Part shown: positions 28,140 to 42,899 of the stretch, one piece after another
Numbering within the stretch: the stretch's first letter is position 1
Layout of the letters: every line of letters begins with the position of its first letter
NCBI GenBank assembly: GCA_951230915.1
Contig: OX579637.1
Span: forward strand, 25,048,001-25,112,000
Direction: 5' to 3'
Origin: Antitrichia curtipendula
Lineage: Eukaryota; Streptophyta; Bryopsida; Hypnales; Leucodontaceae
Length of the DNA stretch: 64,000 bases
Translations under genes and position numbers: made by a program
Notes under the pieces: generated by a model
Database searches by the model: none
What the model saw: only the letters and a program-made list of their open reading frames with translations
Told to the model about the DNA's origin: nothing

Positions 28140-31100
28140 AGAAATTTGGAATAAAATTGGGCCTGTACTTTAATGACGTCCTACATCAAAGCTCATGAAA
28201 TTTGAGTTGGGGAGGTACTTGAAACAAATTGTGGAAGTTGCAAATATCCTCAAGCATTTGAATCCATGAGAATATTTAATTTCTGCAAAATTTCAATGCA
28301 CTCTCACGTGAATCAAAAGAAATTTGGATTAAAATTGGGTCTGTACTTTAATGACGTCCTACATCAAATGTAATAAAACTTGATTTGGGGAGGCACTTGA
28401 ACCAAATTGTGGAAGTTGCAAATATCCTCAAGTATTTGAATCCATGAGAATATTTAATTTGTGCAAAATTTCAATGCACCCTCACGTGAATCATAAAAAA
28501 TTTGGATTAAAATTGGGCCTGTACTTTAATGACGTCCTACATCAAAGCTCATGAAACTTGATTTGGGGAGGCACTTGAAACAAATTGTGGAAGTTGCAAA
28601 TATCCTCAAGCATTTGAATCCATGAGAATATTTAATTTCTGTAAAATTTCAATGCACTCTCACGTGAATCAAAAGAAATTTGGAATAAAATTGGGCCTGT
28701 ACTTTAATGACGTCCTACATCAAAGCTCATGAAATTTGATTTGGGGAGGTACTTGAAACAAATTGTGGAAGTTGCAAATATCCTCAAGTATTTAAATCCA
28801 TGAGAATATTTAATTTCTGCAAAATTTCAATGCACCCTCACGTGAATCAAATGAAATTTGGAATAAAATTGGGCCTGTACTTTAATGACGTCCTACATCA
28901 AAGCTCATGAAACTTGATTTGGGGAGGCATTTGAAACAAATTGTGGAAGTTGCAAATATCCTCAAGTATTTGAATCCATGAGAATATTTAATTTCTGCAA
29001 AATTTCAATGCACTCTCACGTGAATCAAAAGAAATTTGGAATAAAATTGGGCCTGTACTTTAATGACTGCCTACATCAAAGCTCATGAAACTTGATTTGG
29101 GGAGGCACTTGAACCAAATTGTGGAAGGTGCAAATATCCTCAATTATTTAAATCCACGAGAATATTTAATTTGTGCAAAATTTCAATGCACCCTCACGTG
29201 AATCAAAAGAAATTTGGATTAAAATTGGGCCTGTACTTTAATGACGTCCTACATCAAAGCTCATGAAACTTGATTTGGGGAGGCACTTGAACCAAATTGT
29301 GGAAGTTGCAAATATCCTCAAGTATTTGAATCCATGAGAATATTTAATTTCTGCAAAATTTCAATGCACTCTCACGTGAATCAAAAGAAATTTGGAATAA
29401 AATTGGGCCTGTACTTTAATGACGTCCTACATCAAAGCTCATGAAACTTGATTTGGGGAGGTACTTGAAACAAATTGTGGAAGTTGCAAATATCCTCAAG
29501 TATTTAAATCCATGAAAATATTTAATTTCTGCAAAATTTCAATGCACCCTCACGTGAATCAAAAGAAATTTGGAATAAAATTGGGCCTGTACTTTAATGA
29601 CGTCCTACATCAAAGCTCATGAAATTTGATTTGCGGAGGTACTTGAAACAAATTGTGGAAGTTGCAAATATCCTCAAGTATTTAAATCCATCAGAATATT
29701 TAATTTGTGCAAAATTTCAATGCACGCTCACGTGAATCAAACGAAATTTGGATTAAAATTGGGCCTGTACTTTAATGACGTCCTACATCAAAGCTCATGA
29801 AATTTGATTTGCGGAGGTACTTGAAACAAATTGTGGAAGTTGCAAATATCCTCAAGTATTTAAATCCATTAGAATATTTAATTTGTGCAAAATTTCAATG
29901 CACCCTCACGTGAATCAAAAGAAATTTGGAATAAAAGTGGGTCTGTACTTTAATGACGTCCTACATCAAAGCTCATGAAATTTGATTTAGGGAGGCACTT
30001 GAACCAAATTGTGGAAGTTGCGAATACCCTCAAGTATTTATTCCATGAGAATATTTAATTTGTGCAAAATTTCAATGCACTCTCACGTGAATCAGAAGAA
30101 ATTTGGATTAAAATTGGGCCTGTACTTTAATGACGTCCTACATCAAAGCTCATGAAATTTGATTTGGGGAGGTACTTGAAACAAATTGTGGAAGTTGCAA
30201 ATATCCTCAAGTATTTAAATCCATGAGAATATTTAATTTGTGCAAAATTTCAATGCACCCTCACGTGAATCAAAAGAAATTTGGATTAAAATTGGGCCTG
30301 TACTTTAATGACGTCCTACATCAAAGCTCATGAAACTTGATTTGGGGAGGCACTTGAAACAAATTGTGGAAGTTGCAAATATCCTCAAGCATTTGAATCC
30401 ATGAGAATATTTAATTTCTGCAAAATTTCAATGCACTCTCACGTGAATCAAAAGAAATTTGGAATAAAATTGGGCCTGTACTTTAATGACGTCCTACATC
30501 AAAGCTCATGAAATTTGATTTGGGGAGGTACTTGAAACAAATTGTGGAAGTTGCAAATATCCTCAAGTATTTGAATCCATGAGAATATTTAATTTCTGCA
30601 AAATTTCAATGCACTCTCACGTGAATCAAAAGAAATTTGGAATAAAATTGGGCCTGTACTTTAATGACTGCCTACATCAAAGCTCATGAAACTTGATTTG
30701 GGGAGGCACTTGAAACAAATTGTGGAAGTTGCAAATATCCTCAAGCATTTGAATCCATGAGAATATTTAATTTCTGCAAAATTTCAATGCACTCTCACGT
30801 GAATCAAAAGAAATTTGGAATAAAATTGGGCCTGTACTTTAATGACGTCCTACATCAAAGCTCATGAAATTTGAGTTGGGGAGGTACTTGAAACAAATTG
30901 TGGAAGTTGCAAATATCCTCAAGCATTTGAATCCATGAGAATATTTAATTTCTGCAAAATTTCAATGCACTCTCACGTGAATCAAAAGAAATTTGGATTA
31001 AAATTGGGCCTGTACTTTAATGACGTCCTACATCAAAGCTCATGAAACTTGATTTGGGGAGGCACTTGAACCAAATTGTGGAAGTTGCAAATATCCTCAA

Positions 31101-33540
31101 GTATTTGAATCCATGAGAATATTTAATTTGTGCAAAATTTCAATGCACCCTCACGTGAATCATAAAAAATTTGGATTAAAATTGGGCCTGTACTTTAATG
31201 ACGTCCTACATCAAAGCTCATGAAACTTGATTTGGGGAGGCACTTGAAACAAATTGTGGAAGTTGCAAATATCCTCAAGCATTTGAATCCATGAGAATAT
31301 TTAATTTCTGCAAAATTTCAATGCACTCTCACGTGAATCAAAAGAAATTTGGAATAAAATTGGGCCTGTACTTTAATGACGTCCTACATCAAAGCTCATG
31401 AAATTTGATTTGGGGAGGTACTTGAAACAAATTGTGGAAGTTGCAAATATCCTCAAGTATTTAAATCCATGAGAATATTTAATTTCTGCAAAATTTCAAT
31501 GCACCCTCACGTGAATCAAATGAAATTTGGAATAAAATTGGGCCTGTACTTTAATGACGTCCTACATCAAAGCTCATGAAACTTGATTTGGGGAGGCATT
31601 TGAAACAAATTGTGGAAGTTGCAAATATCCTCAAGTATTTGAATCCATGAGAATATTTAATTTCTGCAAAATTTCAATGCACTCTCACGTGAATCAAAAG
31701 AAATTTGGAATAAAATTGGGCCTGTACTTTAATGACTGCCTACATCAAAGCTCATGAAACTTGATTTGGGGAGGCACTTGAACCAAATTGTGGAAGGTGC
31801 AAATATCCTCAATTATTTAAATCCACGAGAATATTTAATTTGTGCAAAATTTCAATGCACCCTCACGTGAATCAAAAGAAATTTGGATTAAAATTGGGCC
31901 TGTACTTTAATGACGTCCTACATCAAAGCTCATGAAACTTGATTTGGGGAGGCACTTGAACCAAATTGTGGAAGTTGCAAATATCCTCAAGCATTTGAAT
32001 CCATGAGAATATTTAATTTCTGCAAAATTTCAATGCACTCTCACGTGAATCAAAAGAAATTTGGAATAAAATTGGGCCTGTACTTTAATGACGTCCTACA
32101 TCAAAGCTCATGAAACTTGATTTGGGGAGGTACTTGAAACAAATTGTGGAAGTTGCAAATATCCTCAAGTATTTAAATCCATGAAAATATTTAATTTCTG
32201 CAAAATTTCAATGCACCCTCACGTGAATCAAAAGAAATTTGGAATAAAATTGGGCCTGTACTTTAATGACGTCCTACATCAAAGCTCATGAAATTTGATT
32301 TGCGGAGGTACTTGAAACAAATTGTGGAAGTTGCAAATATCCTCAAGTATTTAAATCCATCAGAATATTTAATTTGTGCAAAATTTCAATGCACGCTCAC
32401 GTGAATCAAACGAAATTTGGATTAAAATTGGGCCTGTACTTTAATGACGTCCTACATCAAAGCTCATGAAATTTGATTTGGGGAGGTACTTAAAACAAAT
32501 TGTGGAAGTTGCAAATATCCTCAAGTATTTGAATCCATGAGAATATTTAATTTCTGCAAAATTTCAATACACTCTCACGTGAATCAAAAGAAATTTGGAA
32601 TAAAATTGGGCCTGTACTTTAATGACTGCCTACATCAAAGCTCATGAAATTTGATTTGCGGAGGTACTTGAAACAAATTGTGGAAGTTGCAAATATCCTC
32701 AAGTATTTAAATCCATTAGAATATTTAATTTGTGCAAAATTTCAATGCACCCTCACGTGAATCAAAAGAAATTTGGAATAAAAGTGGGTCTGTACTTTAA
32801 TGACGTCCTACATCAAAGCTCATGAAATTTGATTTAGGGAGGCACTTGAACCAAATTGTGGAAGTTGCGAATACCCTCAAGTATTTATTCCATGAGAATA
32901 TTTAATTTGTGCAAAATTTCAATGCACTCTCACGTGAATCAGAAGAAATTTGGATTAAAATTGGGCCTGTACTTTAATGACGTCCTACATCAAAGCTCAC
33001 GAAATTTGATTTGGGGAGGTACTTGAAACAAATTGTGGAAGTTGCAAATATCCTCAAGTATTTAAATCCATGAGAATATTTAATTTGTGCAAAATTTCAA
33101 TGCACCCTCACGTGAATCAAAAGAAATTTGGATTAAAATTGGGCCTGTACTTTAATGACGTCCTACATCAAAGCTCATGAAACTTGATTTGGGGAGGCAC
33201 TTGAAACAAATTGTGGAAGTTGCAAATATCCTCAAGCATTTGAATCCATGAGAATATTTAATTTCTGCAAAATTTCAATGCACTCTCACGTGAATCAAAA
33301 GAAATTTGGAATAAAATTGGGCCTGTACTTTAATGACGTCCTACATCAAAGCTCATGAAATTTGATTTGGGGAGGTACTTGAAACAAATTGTGGAAGTTG
33401 CAAATATCCTCAAGTATTTAAATCCATGAGAATATTTAATTTCTGCAAAATTTCAATGCACTCTCACGTGAATCAAAAGAAATTTGGAATAAAATTGGGC
33501 CTGTACTTTAATGACGTCCTACATCAAAGCTCATGAAACT
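28140..33540 (+). repeat. 15/16-unit duplication carrying a shared 1-bp deletion
   Basis: About 28,140-30,700 is repeated at about 30,810-33,540. The TTTGAGTTGG variant (28,202 and 30,871) and the GTGAATCATAAAAAAT variant (28,483 and 31,152) are 2,669 bp apart, which is 15 x 178 minus 1. Downstream markers such as AAAAGTGGGTC (29,935 and 32,782) are 2,847 bp apart, which is 16 x 178 minus 1, because the right copy has one extra unit near 32,460-32,640. Both copies carry the same one-base loss (TATTTATTCCATG for TATTTAAATCCATG) at about 30,038 and 32,887, so the deletion came before the duplication. Confidence 0.88.
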
Positions 33541-33989
33541 TGATTTGGGGAGGCACTTGAACCAAATTGTGCAAGTTGCAAATATCCTCAAGCATTTGAA
33601 TCCATGAGAATATTTAATTTCTGCAAAATTTCAATGCACTCTCACGTGAATCAAAAGAAATTTGGAATAAAATTGGGCCTGTACTTTAATGACGTCCTAC
33701 ATCAAAGCTCATGAAATTTGAGTTGGGGAGGTACTTGAAACAAATTGTGGAAGTTGCAAATATCCTCAAGCATTTGAATCCATGAGAATATTTAATTTCT
33801 GCAAAATTTCAATGCAATCTCACGTGAATCAGAAGAAATTTGGATTAAAATTGGGCCTGTACTTTAATGACTGCCTACATCAAATGTAATAAAACTTGAT
33901 TTGGGGAGGCACTTGAACCAAATTGTGGAAGTTGCGAATATCCTCAAGTATTTAAATCCATGAGAATATTTAATTTGTGCAAAATTTCA

Positions 33990-36850
33990 ATGCACCCTCA
34001 CGTGAATCAAAAGAAATTTGGATTAAAATTGGGTCTGTACTTTAATGACGTCCTACATCAAATGTAATAAAACTTGATTTGGGGAGGCACTTGAACCAAA
34101 TTGTGGAAGTTGCAAATATCCTCAAGTATTTGAATCCATGAGAATATTTAATTTCTGCAAAATTTCAATGCACTCTCACGTGAATCAAAAGAAATTTGGA
34201 TTAAAATTGGGTCTGTACTTTAATGACGTCCTACATCAAATGTAATAAAACTTGATTTGGGGAGGCACTTGAACCAAATTGTGGAAGTTGCAAATATCCT
34301 CAAGTATTTGAATCCATGAGAATATTTAATTTGTGCAAAATTTCAATGCACCCTCACGTGAATCAGAAGAAATTTGGATTAAAATTGGGCCTGTACTTTA
34401 ATGACTGCCTACATCAAATGTAATAAAACTTGATTTGGGGAGGCACTTGAACCAAATTGTGGAAGTTGCGAATATCCTCAAGTATTTAAATCCATCAGAA
34501 TATTTAATTTGTGCAAAATTTCAATGCACTCTCACGTGAATCAAAAGAAATTTGGATTAAAATTGGGTCTGTACTTTAATGACGTCCTACATCAAATGTA
34601 ATAAAACTTGATTTGGGGAGGCACTTGAACCAAATTGTGGAAGTTGCAAATATCCTCAAGTATTTGAATCCATGAGAATATTTAATTTGTGCAAAATTTC
34701 AATGCACCCTCACGTGAATCAAAAAAAATTTGGATTAAAATTGGGCCTGTACTTTAATGACGTCCTACATCAAAGCTCATGAAACTTGATTTGGGGAGGC
34801 ACTTGAACCAAATTGTGCAAGTTGCAAATATCCTCAAGCATTTGAATCCATGAGAATATTTAATTTCTGCAAAATTTCAATGCACTCTCACGTGAATCAA
34901 AAGAAATTTGGAATAAAATTGGGCCTGTACTTTAATGACGTCCTACATCAAAGCTCATGAAATTTGATTTGGGGAGGTACTTGAAACAAATTGTGGAAGT
35001 TGCAAATATCCTCAAGTATTTAAATCCATGAGAATATTTAATTTCTGCAAGATTTCAATGCACCCTCATGTGAATCAAATGAAATTTGGAATAAAATTGG
35101 GCCTGTACTTTAATGACGTCCTACATCAAAGCTCATGAAACTTGATTTGGGGAGGCACTTGAACCAAATTGTGGAAGTTGCAAATATCCTCAAGTATTTG
35201 AATCCATGAGAATATTTAATTTCCGCAAAATTTCAATGCATTCTCACGTGAATCAAAAGAAATTTGGAATAAAATTGGGCCTGTACTTTAATGACTGCCT
35301 ACATCAAAGCTCATGAAACTTGATTTGGGGAGGCACTTGAACCAAATTGTGGAAGTTGCGAATATCCTCAAGTATTTAAATCCATGAGAATATTTAATTT
35401 GTGCAAAATTTCAATGCACCCTCACGTGAATCAAAAGAAATTTGGATTAAAATTGGGTCTGTACTTTAATGACGTCCTACATCAAATGTAATAAAACTTG
35501 ATTTGGGGAGGCACTTGAACCAAATTGTGGAAGTTGCAAATATCCTCAAGTATTTGAATCCATGAGAATATTTAATTTGTGCAAAATTTCAATGCACTCT
35601 CACGTGAATCAAAAGAAATTTGGATTAAAATTGGGTCTGTACTTTAATGACGTCCTACATCAAATGTAATAAAACTTGATTTGGGGAGGCACTTGAACCA
35701 AATTGTGGAAGTTGCAAATATCCTCAAGTATTTGAATCCATGAGAATATTTAATTTGTGCAAAATTTCAATGCACCCTCACGTGAATCAGAAGAAATTTG
35801 GATTAAAATTGGGCCTGTACTTTAATGACTGCCTACATCAAATGTAATAAAACTTGATTTGGGGAGGCACTTGAACCAAATTGTGGAAGTTGCGAATATC
35901 CTCAAGTATTTAAATCCATCAGAATATTTAATTTGTGCAAAATTTCAATGCACTCTCACGTGAATCAAAAGAAATTTGGATTAAAATTGGGTCTGTACTT
36001 TAATGACGTCCTACATCAAATGTAATAAAACTTGATTTGGGGAGGCACTTGAACCAAATTGTGGAAGTTGCAAATATCCTCAAGTATTTGAATCCATGAG
36101 AATATTTAATTTGTGCAAAATTTCAATGCACCCTCACGTGAATCAAAAAAAATTTGGATTAAAATTGGGCCTGTACTTTAATGACGTCCTACATCAAAGC
36201 TCATGAAACTTGATTTGGGGAGGCACTTGAACCAAATTGTGCAAGTTGCAAATATCCTCAAGCATTTGAATCCATGAGAATATTTAATTTCTGCAAAATT
36301 TCAATGCACTCTCACGTGAATCAAAAGAAATTTGGAATAAAATTGGGCCTGTACTTTAATGACGTCCTACATCAAAGCTCATGAAATTTGATTTGGGGAG
36401 GTACTTGAAACAAATTGTGGAAGTTGCAAATATCCTCAAGTATTTAAATCCATGAGAATATTTAATTTCTGCAAGATTTCAATGCACCCTCATGTGAATC
36501 AAATGAAATTTGGAATAAAATTGGGCCTGTACTTTAATGACGTCCTACATCAAAGCTCATGAAACTTGATTTGGGGAGGCACTTGAACCAAATTGTGGAA
36601 GTTGCAAATATCCTCAAGTATTTGAATCCATGAGAATATTTAATTTCCGCAAAATTTCAATGCATTCTCACGTGAATCAAAAGAAATTTGGAATAAAATT
36701 GGGCCTGTACTTTAATGACTGCCTACATCAAAGCTCATGAAACTTGATTTGGGGAGGCACTTGAACCAAATTGTGGAAGGTGCAAATATCCTCAATTATT
36801 TAAATCCACGAGAATATTTAATTTGTGCAAAATTTCAATGCACCCTCACG
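33990..36850 (+). repeat. 8-unit (1,424-bp) direct duplication in satellite
   Basis: Two adjacent 1,424-bp blocks (8 x 178) at about 33,990-35,413 and 35,414-36,840. They share the rare CATGTG form of the normally invariant CACGTG (35,067 and 36,491), the TGCAAGATTTC and TTTCCGCAAAA variants, and GTGCAAGTTGC (34,817 and 36,241). Divergence between the blocks is very low, which suggests a recent event. Confidence 0.88.
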
Positions 36851-39800
36851 TGAATCAAAAGAAATTTGGATTAAAATTGGGCCTGTACTTTAATGACGTC
36901 CTACATCAAAGCTCATGAAACTTGATTTGGGGAGGCACTTGAAACAAATTGTGGAAGTTGCAAATATCCTCAAGTATTTGAATCCATGGGAATATTTAAT
37001 TTGTGCAAAATTTCAATGCACCCTCACGTGAATCAAGAGAAATTTGGATTAAAATTGGGCCTGTACTTTAATGACGTCCTACATCAAAGCTGATGAAATT
37101 TGATTTGGGGAGGTACTTGAAACAAATTGTGGAAGTTGCAAATATCCTCAAGCATTTGAATCCATGGGAATATTTAATTTGTGCAAAATTTCAATGCACC
37201 CTCACGTGAATCAAAAGAAATTTGGAATAAAATTGGGTCTGTACTTTAATGACGTCCTACATCAAAGCTCATGAAATTTGATTTGGGGAGGCACTTGAAC
37301 CAAATTGTGGAAGTTGCGAATACCCTCAAGTATTTAAATCCATGAGAATATTTAATTTGTGCAAAATTTCAATGCACTCTCACGTGAATCAGAAGAAATT
37401 TGGATTAAAATTGGGCCTGTACTTTAATGACTGCCTACATCAAATGTAATAAAACTTGATTTGGGGAGGCACTTGAACCAAATTGTGGAAGTTGCGAATA
37501 TCCTCAAGTATTTAAATCCATGAGAATATTTAATTTGTGCAAAATTTCAATGCACTCTCACGTGAATCAAAAGAAATTTGGAATAAAATTGGGCTTGTAC
37601 TTTAATGACTTCCTACATCAAAGCTCATGAAATTTGATTTGGGGAGGCACTTGAACCAAATTGTGGAAGTTGCAAATATCCTCAAGTATTTAAATTAATG
37701 AGAATATTTAATTTGTGCAAAATTTCAATGCACTCTCACGTGAATCAAAAGAAATTTGGAATAAAATTGGGCCTGTATTTTAATGACTTCCTACATCAAA
37801 GCTCATGAAATTTGATTTGGGGAGGTACTTGAAACAAATTGTGGAAGTTGCAAATATCCTCAAGTATTTAAATCCATGAGCATATTTAATTTGTGCAAAA
37901 TTTCAATGCACTCTCACGTGAATCAAAAGAAATTTGGATTAAAATTGGGCCTGTACTTTAATGACGTCCTACATCAAAGCTCATGAAACTTGATTTGGGG
38001 AGGCACTTGAACCAAATTGTGGAAGTTGCAAATATCCTCAAGTATTTGAATCCATGAGAATATTTAATTTCTGCAAAATTTCAATGCACTCTCACGTGAA
38101 TCAAAAGAAATTTGGAATAAAATTGGGCCTGTACTTTAATGACGTCCTACATCAAAGCTCATGAAATTTGATTTGGGGAGGTACTTGAAACAAATTGTGG
38201 AAGTTGCAAATATCCTCAAGTATTTAAATCCATGAGAATATTTAGTTTCTGCAAAATTTCAAAGCACCCTCACGTGAATCAAAAGAAATTTGGAATAAAA
38301 TTGGGCCTGTACTTTAATGACGTCCTACATCAAAGCTCATGAAATTTGATTTGGGGAGGTACTTGAAACAAATTGTGGAAGTTGCAAATATCCTCAAGCA
38401 TTTGAATCCATGAGAATATTTAATTTGTGCAAAATTTCAATGCACTCTCACGTGAATCAAAAGAAATTTGGAATAAAATTGGGTCTGTACTTTAATGACG
38501 TCCTACATCAAAGCTCATGAAATTTGATTTGGGGAGGCACTTGAACCAAATTGTGGAGGTTGCAAATATCCTCAAGCATTTGAATCCATGAGAATATTTA
38601 ATTTGTGCAAAATTTCAATGCACCCTCACGTGAATCAAAAGAAATTTGGAATAAAATTGGGTCTGTACTTTAATGACGTCCTACATCAAAGCTCATGAAA
38701 TTTGATTTGGGGAGGTACTTAAAACAAATTGTGGAATTTGCAAATATCCTCAAGTATTTGAATCCATGAGAATATTTAATTTCTGCAAAATTTCAATACA
38801 CTCTCACGTGAATCAAAAGAAATTTGGAATAAAATTGGGCCTGTACTTTAATGACGTCCTACATCAAAGCTCATGAAACTTGATTTGGGGAGGTACTTGA
38901 AACAAATTGTGGAAGTTGCAAATATCCTCAAGTATTTAAATCCATGAAAATATTTAATTTCTGCAAAATTTCAATGCACCCTCACGTGAATCAAAAGAAA
39001 TTTGGAATAAAATTGGGCCTGTACTTTAATGACGTCCTACATCAAAGCTCATGAAATTTGAGTTGGGGAGGTACTTGAAACAAATTGTGGAAGTTGCAAA
39101 TATCCTCAAGCATTTGAATCCATGAGAATATTTAATTTCTGCAAAATTTCAATGCACCCTCACGTGAATCAAAAGAAATTTGGATTAAAATTGGGCCTGT
39201 ACTTTAATGACTGCCTACATCAAATGTCATGAAATTTGATTCGGGGAGGTACTTGAAACAAATTGTGGAAGTTGCAAATAACCTCAAGCATTTGAATCCA
39301 TGAGAATAATTAATTTGTGCAAAATTTCAATGCACTCTCACGTGAATCAAAAGAAATTTGGAATAAAATTGGGCTTGTACTTTAATGACTTCCTACATCA
39401 AAGCTCATGAAATTTGATTTGGGGAGGCACTTGAACCAAATTGTGGAAGTTGCAATTATCGTCAAGTATTTAAATTAATGAGAATATTTAATTTGTGCAA
39501 AATTTCAATGCACTCTCACGTGAATCAAAAGAAATTTGGAATAAAATTGGGCCTGTATTTTAATGACGTCCTACATCAAAGCTCATGAAATTTGATTTGG
39601 GGAGGTACTTGAAACAAATTGTGGAAGTTGCAAATACCCTCAAGTATTTAAATCCATGAGAATATTTAATTTGTGCAAAATTTCAATGCACTCTCACGTG
39701 AATCAGAAGAAATTTGGATTAAAATTGGGCCTGTACTTTAATGACTGCCTAAATCAAATGTAATAAAACTTGATTTGGGCAGGCACTTGAACCAAATTGT

Positions 39801-42800
39801 GGAAGTAGCAAATATCCTCAAGCATTTGAATCCATGAGAATATTTAATCTGTGCAAAATTTCAATGCACCCTCACGTGAATCAAAAGAAATTTGGAATAA
39901 AATTGGGTCTGTACTTTAATGACGTCCTACATCAAATGTCCTGAAATTTGATTTGGGGAGGTACTTGAAACAAATTGTGGAAGTTGCAAATATCCTCAAG
40001 CATTTGAATCCATGAGAATATTTAATTTGTGCAAAATTTCAATGCACCCTCACGTGAATCAAGAGAAATTTGGATTAAAATTGGGCCTGTACTTTAATGA
40101 CTTCCTACATCAAATGTCATGAAATTTGATTCGGGGAGGTACTTGAAACAAATTGTGGAAGTTGAAAATATCCTCAAGCATTTGAATCCATGAGAATATT
40201 TAATTTGTGCAAAATTTCAATGCACTCTCACGTGAATCAAAAGAAATTTGGAATAAAATTGGGCCTGTACTTTAATGACGTCCTACATCAAAGCTCATGA
40301 AATTTGATTTGGGGAGGCACTTGAACCAAATTCTGGAAGTTGCGAATATCCTCAAGTATTTAAATCCATGAGAATATTTAATTTGTGCAAAATTTCAATG
40401 CACCCTCACGTGAATCAAAAGAAATTTGGATTAAAATTGGGCCTGTACTTTAATGACTGCCTACATCAAATGTCATGAAATTTGATTCGGGGAGGTACTT
40501 GAAACAAATTGTGGAAGTTGCAAATAACCTCAAGCATTTGAATCCATGAGAATATTTAATTTGTGCAAAATTTCAATGCACTCTCACGTGAATCAAAAGA
40601 AATTTGGAATAAAATTGGGCTTGTACTTTAATGACTTCCTACATCAAAGCTCATGAAATTTGATTTGGGGAGGCACTTGAACCAAATTGTGGAAGTTGCA
40701 AATATCGTCAAGTATTTAAATTAATGAGAATATTTAATTTGTGCAAAATTTCAATGCACTCTCACGTGAATCAAAAGAAATTTGGAATAAAATTGGGCCT
40801 GTATTTTAATGACGTCCTACATCAAAGCTCATGAAATTTGATTTGGGGAGGTACTTGAAACAAATTGTGGAAGTTGCAAATACCCTCAAGTATTTAAATC
40901 CATGAGAATATTTAATTTGTGCAAAATTTCAATGCACTCTCACGTGAATCAGAAGAAATTTGGATTAAAATTGGGCCTTTACTTTAATGACTGCCTACAT
41001 CAAATGTAATAAAACTTGATTTGGGGAGGCACTTGAACCAAATTGTGGAAGTTGCAAATATCCTCAAGCATTTGAATCCATGAGAATATTTAATCTGTGC
41101 AAAATTTCAATGCACCCTCACGTGAATCAAAAGAAATTTGGAATAAAATTGGGTCTGTACTTTAATGACGTCCTACATCAAATGTCCTGAAATTTGATTT
41201 GGGGAGGTACTTGAAACAAATTGTGGAAGTTGCAAATATCCTCAAGCATTTGAATCCATGAGAATATTTAATTTGTGCAAAATTTCAATGCACCCTCACG
41301 TGAATCAAGAGAAATTTGGATTAAAATTGGGCCTGTACTTTAATGACTTCCTACATCAAATGTCATGAAATTTGATTCGGGGAGGTACTTGAAACAAATT
41401 GTGGAAGTTGAAAATATCCTCAAGCATTTGAATCCATGAGAATATTTAAATTGTGCAAAATTTCAATGCACTCTCACGTGAATCAGAAGAAATTTGGATT
41501 AAAATTGGGCCTGTACTTTAATGACTGCCTACATCAAATGTAATAAAACTTGATTTGCGGAGGCACTTGAACCAAATTGTGGAAGTTGCAAATATCCTCA
41601 AGCATTTGAATCCATGAGAATATTTAATTTGTGCAAAATTTCAATGCACCCTCACGTGAATCAAAAGAAATTTGGAATAAAATTGGGTCTGTACTTTAAT
41701 GACGTCCTACATCAAAGCTCATGAAATTTGATTTGGGGAGGCACTTGAACCAAATTGTGGAAGTTGCGAATGCCCTCAAGTATTTAAATCCATGAGAATA
41801 TTTAATTTGTGCAAAATTTCAATGCACTCTCACGTGAATCAGAAGAAATTTGGAATAAAATTGGGTCTGTACTTTAATGACGTCCTACATCAAAGCTCTT
41901 GAAATTTGATTTGGGGAGGCACTTGAACCAAATTGTGGAAGTTGCAAATATCCTCAAGTATTTAAATCCATGAGAATATTTAATTTGTGCAAAATTTCAA
42001 TGCACCCTCACGTGAATCAGAAGAAATTTGGATTAAAATTGGGCCTGCACTTTAATGACTGCCTACATCAAATGTCATGAAATTTGATTCGGGGAGGTAC
42101 TTGAAACAAATTGTGGAAGTTGCAAATAACCTCAAGCATTTGAATCCATGAGAATATTTAATTTGTGCAAAATTTCAATGCACTCTCACGTGAATCAAAA
42201 GAAATTTGGAATAAAATTGGGCTTGTACTTTAATGACTTCCTACATCAAAGCTCATGAAATTTGATTTGGGGAGGCACTTGAAACAAATTGTGGAAGTTG
42301 CAAATATCGTCAAGTATTTAAATTAATGAGAATATTTAATTTGTGCAAAATTTCAATGCACTCTCACGTGAATCAAAAGAAATTTGGAATAAAATTGGGC
42401 CTGTATTTTAATGACGTCCTACATCAAAGCTCATGAAATTTGATTTGGGGAGGTACTTGAAACAAATTGTGGAAGTTGCAAATACCCTCAAGTATTTAAA
42501 TCCATGAGAATATTTAATTTGTGCAAAATTTCAATGCACTCTCACGTGAATCAGAAGAAATTTGGAATAAAATTGGGTCTGTACTTTAATGACGTCCTAC
42601 ATCAAATGTCCTGAAATTTGATTTGGGGAGGTACTTGAAACAAATTGTGGAAGTTGCAAATATCCTCAAGCATTTGAATCCATGAGAATATTTAATTTGT
42701 GCAAAATTTCAATGCACCCTCACGTGAATCAAGAGAAATTTGGATTAAAATTGGGCCTGTACTTTAATGACTTCCTACATCAAATGTCATGAAATTTGAT

Positions 42801-42899
42801 TCGGGGAGGTACTTGAAACAAATTGTGGAAGTTGAAAATATCCTCAAGCATTTGAATCCATGAGAATATTTAATTTGTGCAAAATTTCAATGCACTCTC

